64,000 nt of DNA from Acetilactobacillus jinshanensis (lineage in GTDB: Bacteria; Bacillota; Bacilli; Lactobacillales; Lactobacillaceae), in NCBI RefSeq assembly GCF_004359375.1, contig NZ_CP034726.1, positions 1,116,001 through 1,180,000 of the forward strand. Direction: 5' to 3'. The notes under the pieces were generated by a model. It was not told the origin of the DNA, did not search any database, and saw nothing but the letters and a program-made list of their open reading frames with translations. Below, piece by piece: positions 1 to 8,268 of the stretch (positions are counted from its first letter, which is position 1; every line of letters begins with the position of its first letter). The position numbers and the translations under genes are program-made.

Positions 1-1085
1 CTCGTGACCTAGCTTGGTGGCTTCATCAACCAGGTGACCTTAAGTCACAGTTTCAGAAGTTCTTTAATTACTTCAATCATCCGGAACCGGTACTGGTTAA
101 AAACGCTAAGGGTAAAACTAGCTTTTCAGTTTATCCTTTCCGCCACCAGGAAGTCATCAAGAAGTTTCCTGATTTAAGTCAACTATTGGACTATTATTAT
201 CAGACCCGGGCTCAACGTGACCGAGTTCGTGAAAAAGGTGCCGTTCTGATTAAAGTCGCCCGGAACGAATTAAAGAAAAATCAACGCAAACAAAAGAAAT
301 TAAAGAAAACGTACTACTCCAGTAAACACGCCAACGAATATAAGCATAAAGGTGAAATCTTAACTACTTATATGTATAAGGTTAAAACTGGGATGAGCAA
401 CGTTAAATTACCGGATTTTTACCATCCCGGTAAAACCGTTGACATTAAATTGTCTTACGACCGCACCCCATCCGAAAATGCTCAGTGGTACTTCAAGCAA
501 TACCGTAAAAAGCAGCATGCCGGTGTCTACGCTAAGCAACAGACTAAAGAAGCTAAAGTTAACGTTAACTATTTTCAAAATATCCTGGACCAGATCCAAC
601 TTTCTAAACCCAGTGATTTAGACGACATTAAACTAGAACTTCAGCAGGAAGGCTACCTTAAAGATCACCAAAATAATCAAAAAGGGCATTCTAAGAAACG
701 TCGCCATAAGGTCAGCAAACCTGAACGCTTCATTTCTGATGATGGCACCCCAATCTACGTTGGTAAAAACAACCTTCAAAATGATCATTTAACTAAATCA
801 GCTGATAAACGTGACACCTGGATGCACACCAAACAAATTCATGGTTCGCACGTCATTGTTCAATCGATCAAACCCAGTCAAAAAACGTTAACGCAAGCTG
901 CATTACTAGCTGCGTACTTCTCTAAAGGTCGCGAATCATCCAACGTTCCCGTTGACTATACCTTAGTTAAACACGTTAAAAAGCCAAACGGTGGTAAACC
1001 AGGCTTCGTAATCTATCGTCATCAACACACCCTATTTGTAACGCCGAAAGCATCCGTCATTAAACACTTACGGCAGAATAAATAA
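1..1085 (+). CDS. rqcH: RqcH / NFACT-family ribosome quality control protein, C-terminal part
   Basis: The gene enters from the left edge; the frame is open from base 3 and ends at TAA 1083-1085. RqcH (Rqc2/NEMF homologue, formerly FbpA) binds obstructed 50S subunits and directs C-terminal alanine tailing of stalled chains. Visible here are the end of the NFACT-N region (Leu-Ser-Gln-Leu-Leu-Asp-Tyr-Tyr-Tyr near 175-200), a basic coiled-coil segment (about 220-640), and the C-terminal NFACT-R domain with 'DGTPIYVGKNNLQND', the 'DTWMHTKQIHGSHVIV' core and a PxDYT motif. It converges on carB across a shared terminator. The ATG at 186 is internal to the family and is not the start. Identification is firm; the N-terminal part lies outside the window. 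Confidence 0.93.
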   Translation, partial: RDLAWWLHQPGDLKSQFQKFFNYFNHPEPVLVKNAKGKTSFSVYPFRHQEVIKKFPDLSQLLDYYYQTRAQRDRVREKGAVLIKVARNELKKNQRKQKKLKKTYYSSKHANEYKHKGEILTTYMYKVKTGMSNVKLPDFYHPGKTVDIKLSYDRTPSENAQWYFKQYRKKQHAGVYAKQQTKEAKVNVNYFQNILDQIQLSKPSDLDDIKLELQQEGYLKDHQNNQKGHSKKRRHKVSKPERFISDDGTPIYVGKNNLQNDHLTKSADKRDTWMHTKQIHGSHVIVQSIKPSQKTLTQAALLAAYFSKGRESSNVPVDYTLVKHVKKPNGGKPGFVIYRHQHTLFVTPKASVIKHLRQNK

Positions 1086-1106
1086 CAACTAAATAACCGT
1101 AAAAAT

Positions 1107-1143
1107 AAATCCTGTTTTGATTATCAATATCAAAACGGGATTT
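1107..1143. terminator. Bidirectional intrinsic terminator between rqcH and carB
   Basis: A 15-bp imperfect stem (1107-1121 with 1129-1143) of the form AAATCCTGTTTTGAT / ATCAAAACGGGATTT has A/T-rich flanks on both sides. It lies between two convergent genes and can serve both. Confidence 0.85.
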
Positions 1144-1156
1144 TAGTTTAGTTCAA

Positions 1157-3661
1157 TTAAAGTAACGTTAATCTTGCACCCACGGCATGATTATTATTAA
1201 ACTTCGGCTTTAGATGAGGCTTAACAACCGACAATTGTTTAAACGGAAACGTATCGGTCATTTTAGCAGGCAAAACTTTAAGTCGTTTGAAGATGCTGAC
1301 AAACTGAGCAGGCGTTAGTTGATGAGTATATAACTGAATCAAAGCTCTGATCCAGTTAACGTTAGAAATTTGATTTAAGAAGACGGTTTCAGTGGTTCGC
1401 AACGGTCGAATTCCTACTAACGAATAACCATTTGGACCGGTCTTAAATAAGACCTGGACCAAGCCCTTCCAATTCGATTGATTAATGACGTGGATCGCCT
1501 GATGTTTTAAGGTATGGAGCAATTTGTCATCGTTAATCTGAAACGGCTTGATCTCGTTGACGTATTTAAGTTCCGAATGGAACCGGCTAATTAATTTCAT
1601 CGGTGTAATCAACTGTTGCTGGTGCGTTGAAACGAAGAAGTCTAAGCCGACACTAGCTCGTTTCGGGATCGTGACACCGGTCTTCTGGTCAGGCGGTAAA
1701 ATAATGGCTTGATCTGGGAAACGCCGGGTCAACTGGCGAAGTAAAAAGTGACGGTTCCCTGGAACCACGATCAACTGGGGCTTTTCCAGATGAATAATAT
1801 CGGTGATGTTACCAAGCTGAACGGGCTCGATATATTGCTTATCACTAATGCGTGGGATTAAGGAAACAGCATTTGGATTGTTATTAATAATGATTGTCTT
1901 GAAGCCGAGTTTATGCATCTGAATTAGAGTTTCAGCGGTGTAATAATCAGCCGATGTATTTGGTCCTAACTGATTACCGCCTCGACCGATGACCAATGCC
2001 GACCGATCTGACAACTGAGCAGATTCATTCTCGTGCTCATAGCTACTGTAATAAGTCCGGGTGTGCTGAATAAATTCACCGGCCGACGGTTCAATCTGTT
2101 TATAGGTGGGTCTAGTTTCGCCCTTCTGGTCAGCATCCCGAATCTGAGCTAGCGACTGATTCCAGGTTTCAGCCAACATCCCGTCACCAAAGCCACTTTC
2201 GTGAGCTCGTTTGATGGTGTCGATATTGCCCGGCTTATTTAGAATGTTCTTTTCAACGGCCAAGAGTCGTTTTAACTTATAAAAGTAAAACGGCTGGATC
2301 TTAGTTAATTCCGCTAGGTCATGAACCGGATAATGACGACGTAACGCTTCAATCAAAACTAAGATTCGACTGGCTTGCGGGTGAATCAACTGATCAATTA
2401 ATTCATCATCCGACATGTTACGCCGGTTTGGTAGAACATCTTTTGGACTGAACTGTGAACTCCGTAAGGCTTTCAGTAATGCTTCTTCGATCGTCCGACC
2501 AACCCCAATTGATGAGCCAACGGACTGCATTAAACTTCCTAAATGCTGATCGGAAGTCTTGATGTCTTTGAATTGCCATAACGGAATCTTAACTAAAACG
2601 TGATCTAATGATGGTTCCAAGCACTTTGTCTTCGGATCATACTCGTTCGATAACTTAAGCGTCGAAAAATTCTGTCCCATTAGAAAATCCGTATAGACTT
2701 CTAACAACGGATACTCAGAAGCTTTACATGATAAAGCAACGGCACGGGTATAATACGGAACGACTTTGGTAATGAAATAGTAGTTTCCACTGCGGTTAAA
2801 TGCGAACTGAACCCCACAGAATCCGTTAATATCTAGTGTGTCCATAATCTTTAACGTTGCGTTGCGTAACCGCTGGTATTGCGGATCAGTTAAGGTTTGA
2901 ATCGGTGTGATGGTTAATGAGTCACCGGGATGAATCCCGAAAGCATCGATGTCTTCAATACTGTTAATAATCATCCGGGTTCCCTGGTCATCTCTAACAC
3001 CGATCATACTGAATTCCTGGTATCCGGTGATATCAGGTTCGATGATACATTTATTAATTTCGGAATCATTAAGGTACTTTTTAAGGTTAACCCTTAACTT
3101 TTCGGGATCTTTACAGATTCGACGGCGAATTCGATAGCGTGGTGAGAGCGATTTGATCATGACGGGATAGCCAATTTTATCAGCAATTAATTCAGCATCC
3201 TGAAATGATGATACAATCGTTGAAGTGATCGTGGGTTCATTACAGTCATGAACCACTTCGCCAAAACGGAGCGGATTACTAACTAATTTAAGGGCTTCAT
3301 CAGAAATTCCCACGATCTTAACGTGATATTTGGTTAAAACGCCACGTGCTAACAAGAACTGGGTGATTTTAACGGCTCGTTTTCCACCTAACGTAGGTAA
3401 GATTGAATCCGGACGGGCTTTTTTAATGGCCTGGATAACGTTATGAATCGTGATTTTATTAATAAAGACCTGAGACTTATCTAATAAACTTAAGGTTACT
3501 GAAAATGCGTTGTCATCAATTACGAATGGTGTAACGTGATGCTTAATTAACTGGGTAATAATCTGAAAACTCGCCGCATCGGATTCATTTTCGTTACCGA
3601 TGGACGAGGGGCCACTACCAATGATTAAAATTTTCGAATTAGCAGCATTCATTGGTGTCAT
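1157..3661 (-). CDS. carB: Degenerate carbamoyl-phosphate synthase large-subunit homologue (CarB-like pseudoenzyme)
   Basis: Recognisable CarB of 834 residues against about 1060 usually. The first half keeps the fold landmarks: 'ILIIGSGP' at 11-18, 'PDSILPTLGG' near 84-93, 'HPGDSLTITPIQTLTD' near 244-259 and 'VKIPLWQF' near 357. However, the glycine-rich ATP loop is replaced by 'SLSPRYRIRRRIC' (171-183), and the metal-binding Glu and Asn of the VIEVNPR motif are Lys299 and Val301. The second half begins at 'LVIGRGGNQLGPN' (about 556), lacks most of its ATP-grasp B subdomain, and has Gly750 and Arg752 at the same Glu/Asn positions. No C-terminal MGS-like regulatory domain is apparent. It overlaps the end of carA by 4 bp. 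From family knowledge this should not phosphorylate bicarbonate or carbamate. An alternative is a slowly decaying gene not yet interrupted. Confidence 0.85.
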   Translation of the reverse strand: MTPMNAANSKILIIGSGPSSIGNENESDAASFQIITQLIKHHVTPFVIDDNAFSVTLSLLDKSQVFINKITIHNVIQAIKKARPDSILPTLGGKRAVKITQFLLARGVLTKYHVKIVGISDEALKLVSNPLRFGEVVHDCNEPTITSTIVSSFQDAELIADKIGYPVMIKSLSPRYRIRRRICKDPEKLRVNLKKYLNDSEINKCIIEPDITGYQEFSMIGVRDDQGTRMIINSIEDIDAFGIHPGDSLTITPIQTLTDPQYQRLRNATLKIMDTLDINGFCGVQFAFNRSGNYYFITKVVPYYTRAVALSCKASEYPLLEVYTDFLMGQNFSTLKLSNEYDPKTKCLEPSLDHVLVKIPLWQFKDIKTSDQHLGSLMQSVGSSIGVGRTIEEALLKALRSSQFSPKDVLPNRRNMSDDELIDQLIHPQASRILVLIEALRRHYPVHDLAELTKIQPFYFYKLKRLLAVEKNILNKPGNIDTIKRAHESGFGDGMLAETWNQSLAQIRDADQKGETRPTYKQIEPSAGEFIQHTRTYYSSYEHENESAQLSDRSALVIGRGGNQLGPNTSADYYTAETLIQMHKLGFKTIIINNNPNAVSLIPRISDKQYIEPVQLGNITDIIHLEKPQLIVVPGNRHFLLRQLTRRFPDQAIILPPDQKTGVTIPKRASVGLDFFVSTHQQQLITPMKLISRFHSELKYVNEIKPFQINDDKLLHTLKHQAIHVINQSNWKGLVQVLFKTGPNGYSLVGIRPLRTTETVFLNQISNVNWIRALIQLYTHQLTPAQFVSIFKRLKVLPAKMTDTFPFKQLSVVKPHLKPKFNNNHAVGARLTLL

Positions 3662-4740
3662 CTCTTACTTCTGAATGAATGAACGTTTTCAAGAAATTCA
3701 TCGTATAATTCGGAACTGTCTTTCGGTCCAGGACCACCATTCGGATTAAACTGAACGGAGAATGCGGGATAATCCTGATGATGAAGGCCCTGAATGGAAT
3801 GATTAATCAAATCAATGTAAGTTACGAATAACGGGGTGTGTCTTAACGACAACGTTGCGATTTGGTAACCCTGATTCTGGGAAACGTGGACCACCTGACC
3901 AGTAATAATTCGTTTAACGGGATGATTACTACCAAAATATCCAGCTGGCATGCGACAGGTCTTCGCCCCGTTAGCTCGAGCAAATAACTCATGGCCAAGA
4001 CCAATTGCAAATAACGGAATTCTGGCCTGGACTTTCTGAATCATCTTTAATACTGATCTAGGAACGTTTTCAGGTGAACCAGGTCCGGTTGATAGAACCA
4101 CTCCGTCAGGATCTAAATTAAAAATCTGTTGCGCAGTAGTATCCCAAGGAACCACGGTGACGTTACATTGTCGCTGAGTTAACGCACCTAATAAATTACT
4201 CTTTAAACCAAAGTCAACGACCAGAATATTATACCCAGTCCCTGGATCTTGGTAAGCTTTCGGTGTTGCAACTTGGGCGACCTGCTGATGGTTAATAACG
4301 GTCGCATGCAGTTGGTCAAAGGCATGTTTATCATTAACGTCAACGATACTGGCCATCATTGAACCGTGCTTCTGAATGTGTTTGGTGATTTCACGAGTAT
4401 CTAAGCCACAGATCCCAGGAATGTTGTTTTGTTTCATAAATTCATCCAGGGATAAACGGTGGTTTCGGTTAGTGGAAATATTAGCGTATTCACGAACGAT
4501 GATCCCTTTGGTATGGGGCTGAATCGACTCGTAGCTTTTATCATTAATTCCGGTGTTACCAACTGACGGTTGAGTAAAAACAATAATTTGGCCATAATAA
4601 GCCGGGTTAGTCATTGATTCTTGATAACCTAGCATGTTTGAATTAATGGCCAATTCACCTGTTGTCGTGGCGTCTGAGCCAAAGCCGTAGCCACGATAAG
4701 AAGTCCCGTCAGCTAAAATCAGGTATCGATAGCCCATCAT
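3658..4740 (-). CDS. carA: Degenerate carbamoyl-phosphate synthase small-subunit homologue (CarA-like, no amidotransferase triad)
   Basis: CarA normally hydrolyses glutamine and passes ammonia to CarB. The N-terminal CPSase domain is well kept ('LILADGTSYRGYGFG', 'MLGYQES', 'GICGLDTREIT'), and the class I amidotransferase domain follows. In the nucleophile elbow the expected GICLGHQ reads AIGLGHE, so the catalytic Cys is Gly (GGT codon at 4000-4002, one base from TGT). The expected FHPE reads FNPN, so the catalytic His and Glu are both Asn. The 360-residue length is normal. The start is the ATG at 4740 behind AGGTGA; an upstream GTG at 4749 is also in frame. It sits 14 bp after pyrR and overlaps carB. 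Family identity is clear; glutaminase activity is not expected. Confidence 0.88.
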   Translation of the reverse strand: MMGYRYLILADGTSYRGYGFGSDATTTGELAINSNMLGYQESMTNPAYYGQIIVFTQPSVGNTGINDKSYESIQPHTKGIIVREYANISTNRNHRLSLDEFMKQNNIPGICGLDTREITKHIQKHGSMMASIVDVNDKHAFDQLHATVINHQQVAQVATPKAYQDPGTGYNILVVDFGLKSNLLGALTQRQCNVTVVPWDTTAQQIFNLDPDGVVLSTGPGSPENVPRSVLKMIQKVQARIPLFAIGLGHELFARANGAKTCRMPAGYFGSNHPVKRIITGQVVHVSQNQGYQIATLSLRHTPLFVTYIDLINHSIQGLHHQDYPAFSVQFNPNGGPGPKDSSELYDEFLENVHSFRSKR

Positions 4741-4754
4741 AACGATCACCTACA

Positions 4755-5288
4755 TTAATGAATGATTTCAACGGCATCCCGATGATCCTTTTCCATTACG
4801 GAAACTCGAATCCGTTCTTTTCTGGAACTAGGAATGTTTTTACCAACGAAGTCAGCACGGATTGGTAATTCACGATGGCCACGATCAACCAGAACGGCTA
4901 AACGAACGGTTCGGGGCCGGCCCAATTCGGATAAGGCACTTAAGGCCGCTTTAACGGTTCGGCCGGTATATAAAACGTCATCAACTAAAACGACGTTCTT
5001 CTTTTCGATGGAAACCGACTTATTATCAGGGACGACGTTAGGATCCTTATGGGAGCTATCGTGATCAATATCGTCACGATATTTAGTGACGTCAAGGCTG
5101 GTAACCGGAACTTTAGCCTTTTCGAGCCGATCAAGACGCTTGGCGATTCGCTTAGCTAAGTAAACACCGCGAGTCTTGATACCAATTATCATTAGGTCTT
5201 TAATCCCTTTATTACGTTCGATAATTTCGTACGTAATTCGAGTTAAAGCTCGTTGCATAGCCATTTTATCCATAATTAATTTCCGCAT
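4755..5288 (-). CDS. pyrR: PyrR: pyrimidine operon attenuation regulator / uracil phosphoribosyltransferase
   Basis: PyrR is a 177-residue type I phosphoribosyltransferase-fold protein that binds pyr mRNA when charged with UMP. The PRPP loop '[14 protein letters not shown]' (residues about 100-112), the '[22 protein letters not shown]' block and the N-terminal '[16 protein letters not shown]' are all intact. The start ATG is preceded by GGAGGTAG. The upstream gap to rluD is only 36 bp and holds no PyrR-type attenuator. Downstream are only carA-like and carB-like; no pyrB, pyrC, pyrD, pyrE, pyrF or pyrP is present. An intact regulator beside apparently dead CarAB suggests that its RNA targets, if any, lie elsewhere (inference). 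Confidence 0.95.
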   Translation of the reverse strand: MRKLIMDKMAMQRALTRITYEIIERNKGIKDLMIIGIKTRGVYLAKRIAKRLDRLEKAKVPVTSLDVTKYRDDIDHDSSHKDPNVVPDNKSVSIEKKNVVLVDDVLYTGRTVKAALSALSELGRPRTVRLAVLVDRGHRELPIRADFVGKNIPSSRKERIRVSVMEKDHRDAVEIIH

Positions 5289-5324
5289 TCTGCTACCTCC
5301 GTTTTTAGATTGAATTCGTCAGAA

Positions 5325-6248
5325 TTAATAATTCTGCTTACCACAATACTTCTGTCGTCTTAACTTGTCTAATACCTGTCGAAAAATTACTGGCATTTGC
5401 ACAGTAAAAATTAGTAACTTTCCGGTTCGGGGATGATGAAAGCCCAATTTCCAAGCGTGAAGAAACTGACCATGGCCCTTGATCGTTTTGCGAGGTCCAT
5501 ATAACGGGTCGCCAACTAACGGATGACCAATGTACTTCATATGAACTCGGATTTGGTGAGTCCGACCAGTTTCTAGCCGGCAAGCAATCAACGTGTACTT
5601 ACCGAATCGTTCCAGAACTTTATAATGCGTTACGGCATGCCGACCGTCACTAACGACGGCCTGTTTTTTACGATTCCGTCTAGACCGTCCCAGTGGCGCA
5701 TCAACGGTGCCACCCTTTTCTTTAATGTTACCGTGCACTAGGGCAATATATTCACGGACGTTGGTCTTATGACGAAGCTGATCAGATAACGAATAATGAG
5801 CAAGATTGTTTTTAGCCACCATTAATAAACCTGACGTATCTTTATCGATTCGGTGAACGATTCCAGGTCGATACGTTCCGTTAATGTTGGATAGTGGTGT
5901 GTGATATAGTAACGCGTTAACTAAGGTATGATCCGGATGTCCTGGAGCGGGATGGACGACCATCCCCTGTGGCTTATTAACCACCAAGACGTCGCGATCT
6001 TCATAGATAATGTCTAACGGGATCTTTTCGGGAACCAGACTTAGTTTTTTAGGTGCCGGAATCTTCACGGTAATTTTGTCATGAGCTTTAACCTTATACT
6101 TCGGTTTGGTCAACTTACCGTTGACCCAAACTAGGTGCTTGTCGATTAACTTCTTAATTCGGGATCGGCTCAACTTACTGATCATTTCGGAAACGACTTT
6201 ATCAATTCGGCCCCGTTGAGTTGTAATTACTAAGTGCTTAATCGTCAT
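5325..6248 (-). CDS. rluD: RluD-family 23S rRNA pseudouridine synthase
   Basis: A 307-residue RluA/RluD-family enzyme isomerising uridines in rRNA. An N-terminal S4-like RNA-binding domain (residues about 12-75, 'RIDKVVSEMISKLSRSRIKKLI') precedes the synthase domain. The catalytic motif 'HRIDKDTSGLLMVAKN' carries the Asp, and 'CRLETGRTHQIRVHM' and 'GDPLYG' follow. The ATG at 6248 immediately follows the lspA stop, so the two are translationally coupled, which is the usual Lactobacillales arrangement. Which rRNA positions it modifies cannot be told from the sequence. Confidence 0.93.
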   Translation of the reverse strand: MTIKHLVITTQRGRIDKVVSEMISKLSRSRIKKLIDKHLVWVNGKLTKPKYKVKAHDKITVKIPAPKKLSLVPEKIPLDIIYEDRDVLVVNKPQGMVVHPAPGHPDHTLVNALLYHTPLSNINGTYRPGIVHRIDKDTSGLLMVAKNNLAHYSLSDQLRHKTNVREYIALVHGNIKEKGGTVDAPLGRSRRNRKKQAVVSDGRHAVTHYKVLERFGKYTLIACRLETGRTHQIRVHMKYIGHPLVGDPLYGPRKTIKGHGQFLHAWKLGFHHPRTGKLLIFTVQMPVIFRQVLDKLRRQKYCGKQNY

Positions 6249-6710
6249 TTAATCACGTTTCCTTAAGGGTTTATTAAAGCCAATCAGGATCATTAACAGG
6301 ATTACACCAACCGTTAATGCTGAATCGGCAACGTTAAAGATCGGAAAGTTGATAAAATCGGTCTGGATCATGTCAATTACGTAACCATGAACGATTCGGC
6401 TGATTAAATTACCGCAAGCGCCGGCGATAAACAACGTAATGGCCGTTTCGTAACCAAAGTCGTAACGGCATTTCCATAGATAATAGCCTGCGATAGCAAT
6501 TGCAACAATCCCGATGATTACGAAGAACCCCCGACTACCGGTGAACATACTCCATGCGGCACCGGTATTTTTAACGTTCGTAATTGATAAAAAATCTGGA
6601 ATAAATTCATGTTCACTTAAAGTTTTGATATTATTTACGATCCAGAATTTTGAAAACTGATCAGCACCTAAAATCGCAATAAATAAAATGATTGCGTAGT
6701 AGATCCACAT
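6249..6710 (-). CDS. lspA: Lipoprotein signal peptidase (signal peptidase II)
   Basis: LspA, 153 residues, cleaves lipoprotein signal peptides before the lipid-modified Cys. Four membrane segments are visible. Conserved blocks are 'ADQFSKFWIV' (about 16-25), 'VKNTGAAWSMF', 'GNLISRIVHGYVIDMI' and 'FPIFNVADSALTVG'. The two catalytic-dyad Asp residues (in VIDM and NVADS) are present. The additional well-conserved Asp of the GNxIDR motif is Ser here (GNLISR), which is unusual. The stop abuts the rluD start, and the gene starts 3 bp after the ebsA-like stop. Confidence 0.95.
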   Translation of the reverse strand: MWIYYAIILFIAILGADQFSKFWIVNNIKTLSEHEFIPDFLSITNVKNTGAAWSMFTGSRGFFVIIGIVAIAIAGYYLWKCRYDFGYETAITLFIAGACGNLISRIVHGYVIDMIQTDFINFPIFNVADSALTVGVILLMILIGFNKPLRKRD

Positions 6711-6713
6711 AAA

Positions 6714-7103
6714 TTATCTGTTCACCGCTTTTATAATTTGATTGATCTTCTTAAGATCTCTAGGAAATAAACTGTACTGGTATTTCTTACCATTCTTTTC
6801 AATTGTCATGGTGTACTTACTGAATGAAACACGGTCCGAATTGTGATCAATGTTAAATCGACGCCACTGACGACCAAACATATTTTTAATAATAATGGTT
6901 GATCCAGCAATGATTAAGCGTCGGTTAAGGAATTCTAATCCAGCGATGATAAAGAAAGCGATAAAAAAGGTAATCGTAATCCACTGGACATGAGTAACCT
7001 CTAACCAAAAGATGATCCCCGTTAAGAGGACCACGAATGTCCAGCACCAGTCAATCGTGCTGAAGATTGGACTAGGCTGATAATAAAAATGATGCTGTTT
7101 CAT
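6714..7103 (-). CDS. EbsA-like two-TM membrane protein
   Basis: A 129-residue protein with two hydrophobic segments (about 20-36 and 42-58) followed by a cytosolic tail rich in basic residues and ending near 'LFPRDLKKINQIIKAVNR'. Its size, the N-terminal 'FYYQPSPIF' and its position just ahead of lspA resemble proteins annotated as EbsA family in lactobacilli and enterococci. Function in this organism is not established. It is co-transcribed with lspA (3-bp gap). Confidence 0.6.
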   Translation of the reverse strand: MKQHHFYYQPSPIFSTIDWCWTFVVLLTGIIFWLEVTHVQWITITFFIAFFIIAGLEFLNRRLIIAGSTIIIKNMFGRQWRRFNIDHNSDRVSFSKYTMTIEKNGKKYQYSLFPRDLKKINQIIKAVNR

Positions 7104-7129
7104 AATTATAATGATCCTTCTTTAAAAAC

Positions 7130-8251
7130 TTAATCGTTGAACCGAAAGTATTTCTTGATTGGTTTTTCATAATAATCAAAATTAATCACAGGATCGGTTA
7201 AAATCATTTGAGCCAAGAATTTACCGATGATAGGACCGGTCGTTAATCCGGATGAACCTAGACCGCCACCGGTTAACAGATCAGGATGTTGTGGAATTGC
7301 ACCAAAGAACGGTCCGTAATCACCAGTGTAACCACGAGTACCGGTGCGCACTTGATCAATGTCATCAGGTGTTACATGGTCCACTAACTTCTGAGCACTG
7401 CTTAGTAACTTAAGTGCGTTCGTATGGTTAGGTCTTAAATCAAAGCCCATCTGGTCCTCATGAGTAGCCCCAATTACTAATTGACCATGACCAAACGGTA
7501 AGAAATCATACTCACCTTCGGGCATTAATACCGGCATGTTTTCTTTTTCAGGAGTATCACGAACGTGAACCCTGATCAATTGACCCTTTTGTGGGCGAAT
7601 GTCAGCTTTAATCCCTAAGGGTAATAAGGTCTTTCTGATCCAAGCCCCGGTAGCGACCACGATTTTACTGAATTTATAATCATGATCAGTGGTCTTCAGT
7701 TCATGATCATTTACCATTTGGACATTTTTTGGAATCACCGCTAAATTACGTTTTTGAGCAATCTTGATTAGATGTTCAGATAACTTTTGACCGTTTATTC
7801 GAGCACCACCGGTTACCATTACACCAGGCTGAGAATGATCCAAAACGGGGATTTGATCTTTGACCTGTTGAGCTGTTAACTTTCGGATCTGACCCATAGT
7901 TGGCGCATTAACTTTGCGCTGAATTGCTAATTGATATACTGCGTTAACAGCATCATCAGTACTTCTCGTAATGATGCCACCGGACTGATTATATTCGTTA
8001 GCGGGCATTGCCGTTGTTTTTGCCAATTTTGGTAACAACTGAGCGCCAGCCCGTGCCAAATGATACCATTGCTTATTTCGTCGTTTTGATAACCATGGGC
8101 AGATAATTCCAGCCGCAGCTTTGGTGGCCTGACCATGACCATCATCAAACATGGTGACTTCAATTTCCTGATGGCCTTTTAATTGACTCAAGTAATAAGC
8201 AACGGTCGAACCAACGATGCCACCGCCGATAATCGCAATTTTAGTCTTCAT
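7130..8251 (-). CDS. FAD-dependent amino-acid oxidase/dehydrogenase-like oxidoreductase (DAO family)
   Basis: A 373-residue DAO-family flavoenzyme. The dinucleotide-binding motif 'IAIIGGGIVGSTVAYYL' occupies residues 5-21, the acidic end of the second strand is 'VTMFDDG', and the family motif 'AAAGIICPW' follows. The substrate domain has 'RPQKGQLIRV', and the C terminus has 'RTGTRGYTGDYGPFFG' and 'GGGLGSSGLTTGP' closing the FAD site. The closest annotated relatives are glycine oxidase or D-amino-acid dehydrogenase type; the substrate cannot be assigned. It lies 17 bp after the methyltransferase gene in the same minus-strand run. Confidence 0.8.
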   Translation of the reverse strand: MKTKIAIIGGGIVGSTVAYYLSQLKGHQEIEVTMFDDGHGQATKAAAGIICPWLSKRRNKQWYHLARAGAQLLPKLAKTTAMPANEYNQSGGIITRSTDDAVNAVYQLAIQRKVNAPTMGQIRKLTAQQVKDQIPVLDHSQPGVMVTGGARINGQKLSEHLIKIAQKRNLAVIPKNVQMVNDHELKTTDHDYKFSKIVVATGAWIRKTLLPLGIKADIRPQKGQLIRVHVRDTPEKENMPVLMPEGEYDFLPFGHGQLVIGATHEDQMGFDLRPNHTNALKLLSSAQKLVDHVTPDDIDQVRTGTRGYTGDYGPFFGAIPQHPDLLTGGGLGSSGLTTGPIIGKFLAQMILTDPVINFDYYEKPIKKYFRFND

Positions 8252-8268
8252 GTAAAAAGCTCCTCAAA

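Noticed and set aside
186-1085. A 299-residue gene starting at ATG 186
   Set aside because: The frame is open to the window edge and the upstream codons encode conserved RqcH sequence, so the ATG is internal.
5289-5324. PyrR-binding attenuator before pyrR
   Set aside because: The gap is 36 bp and contains neither a terminator stem nor a PyrR-loop consensus.
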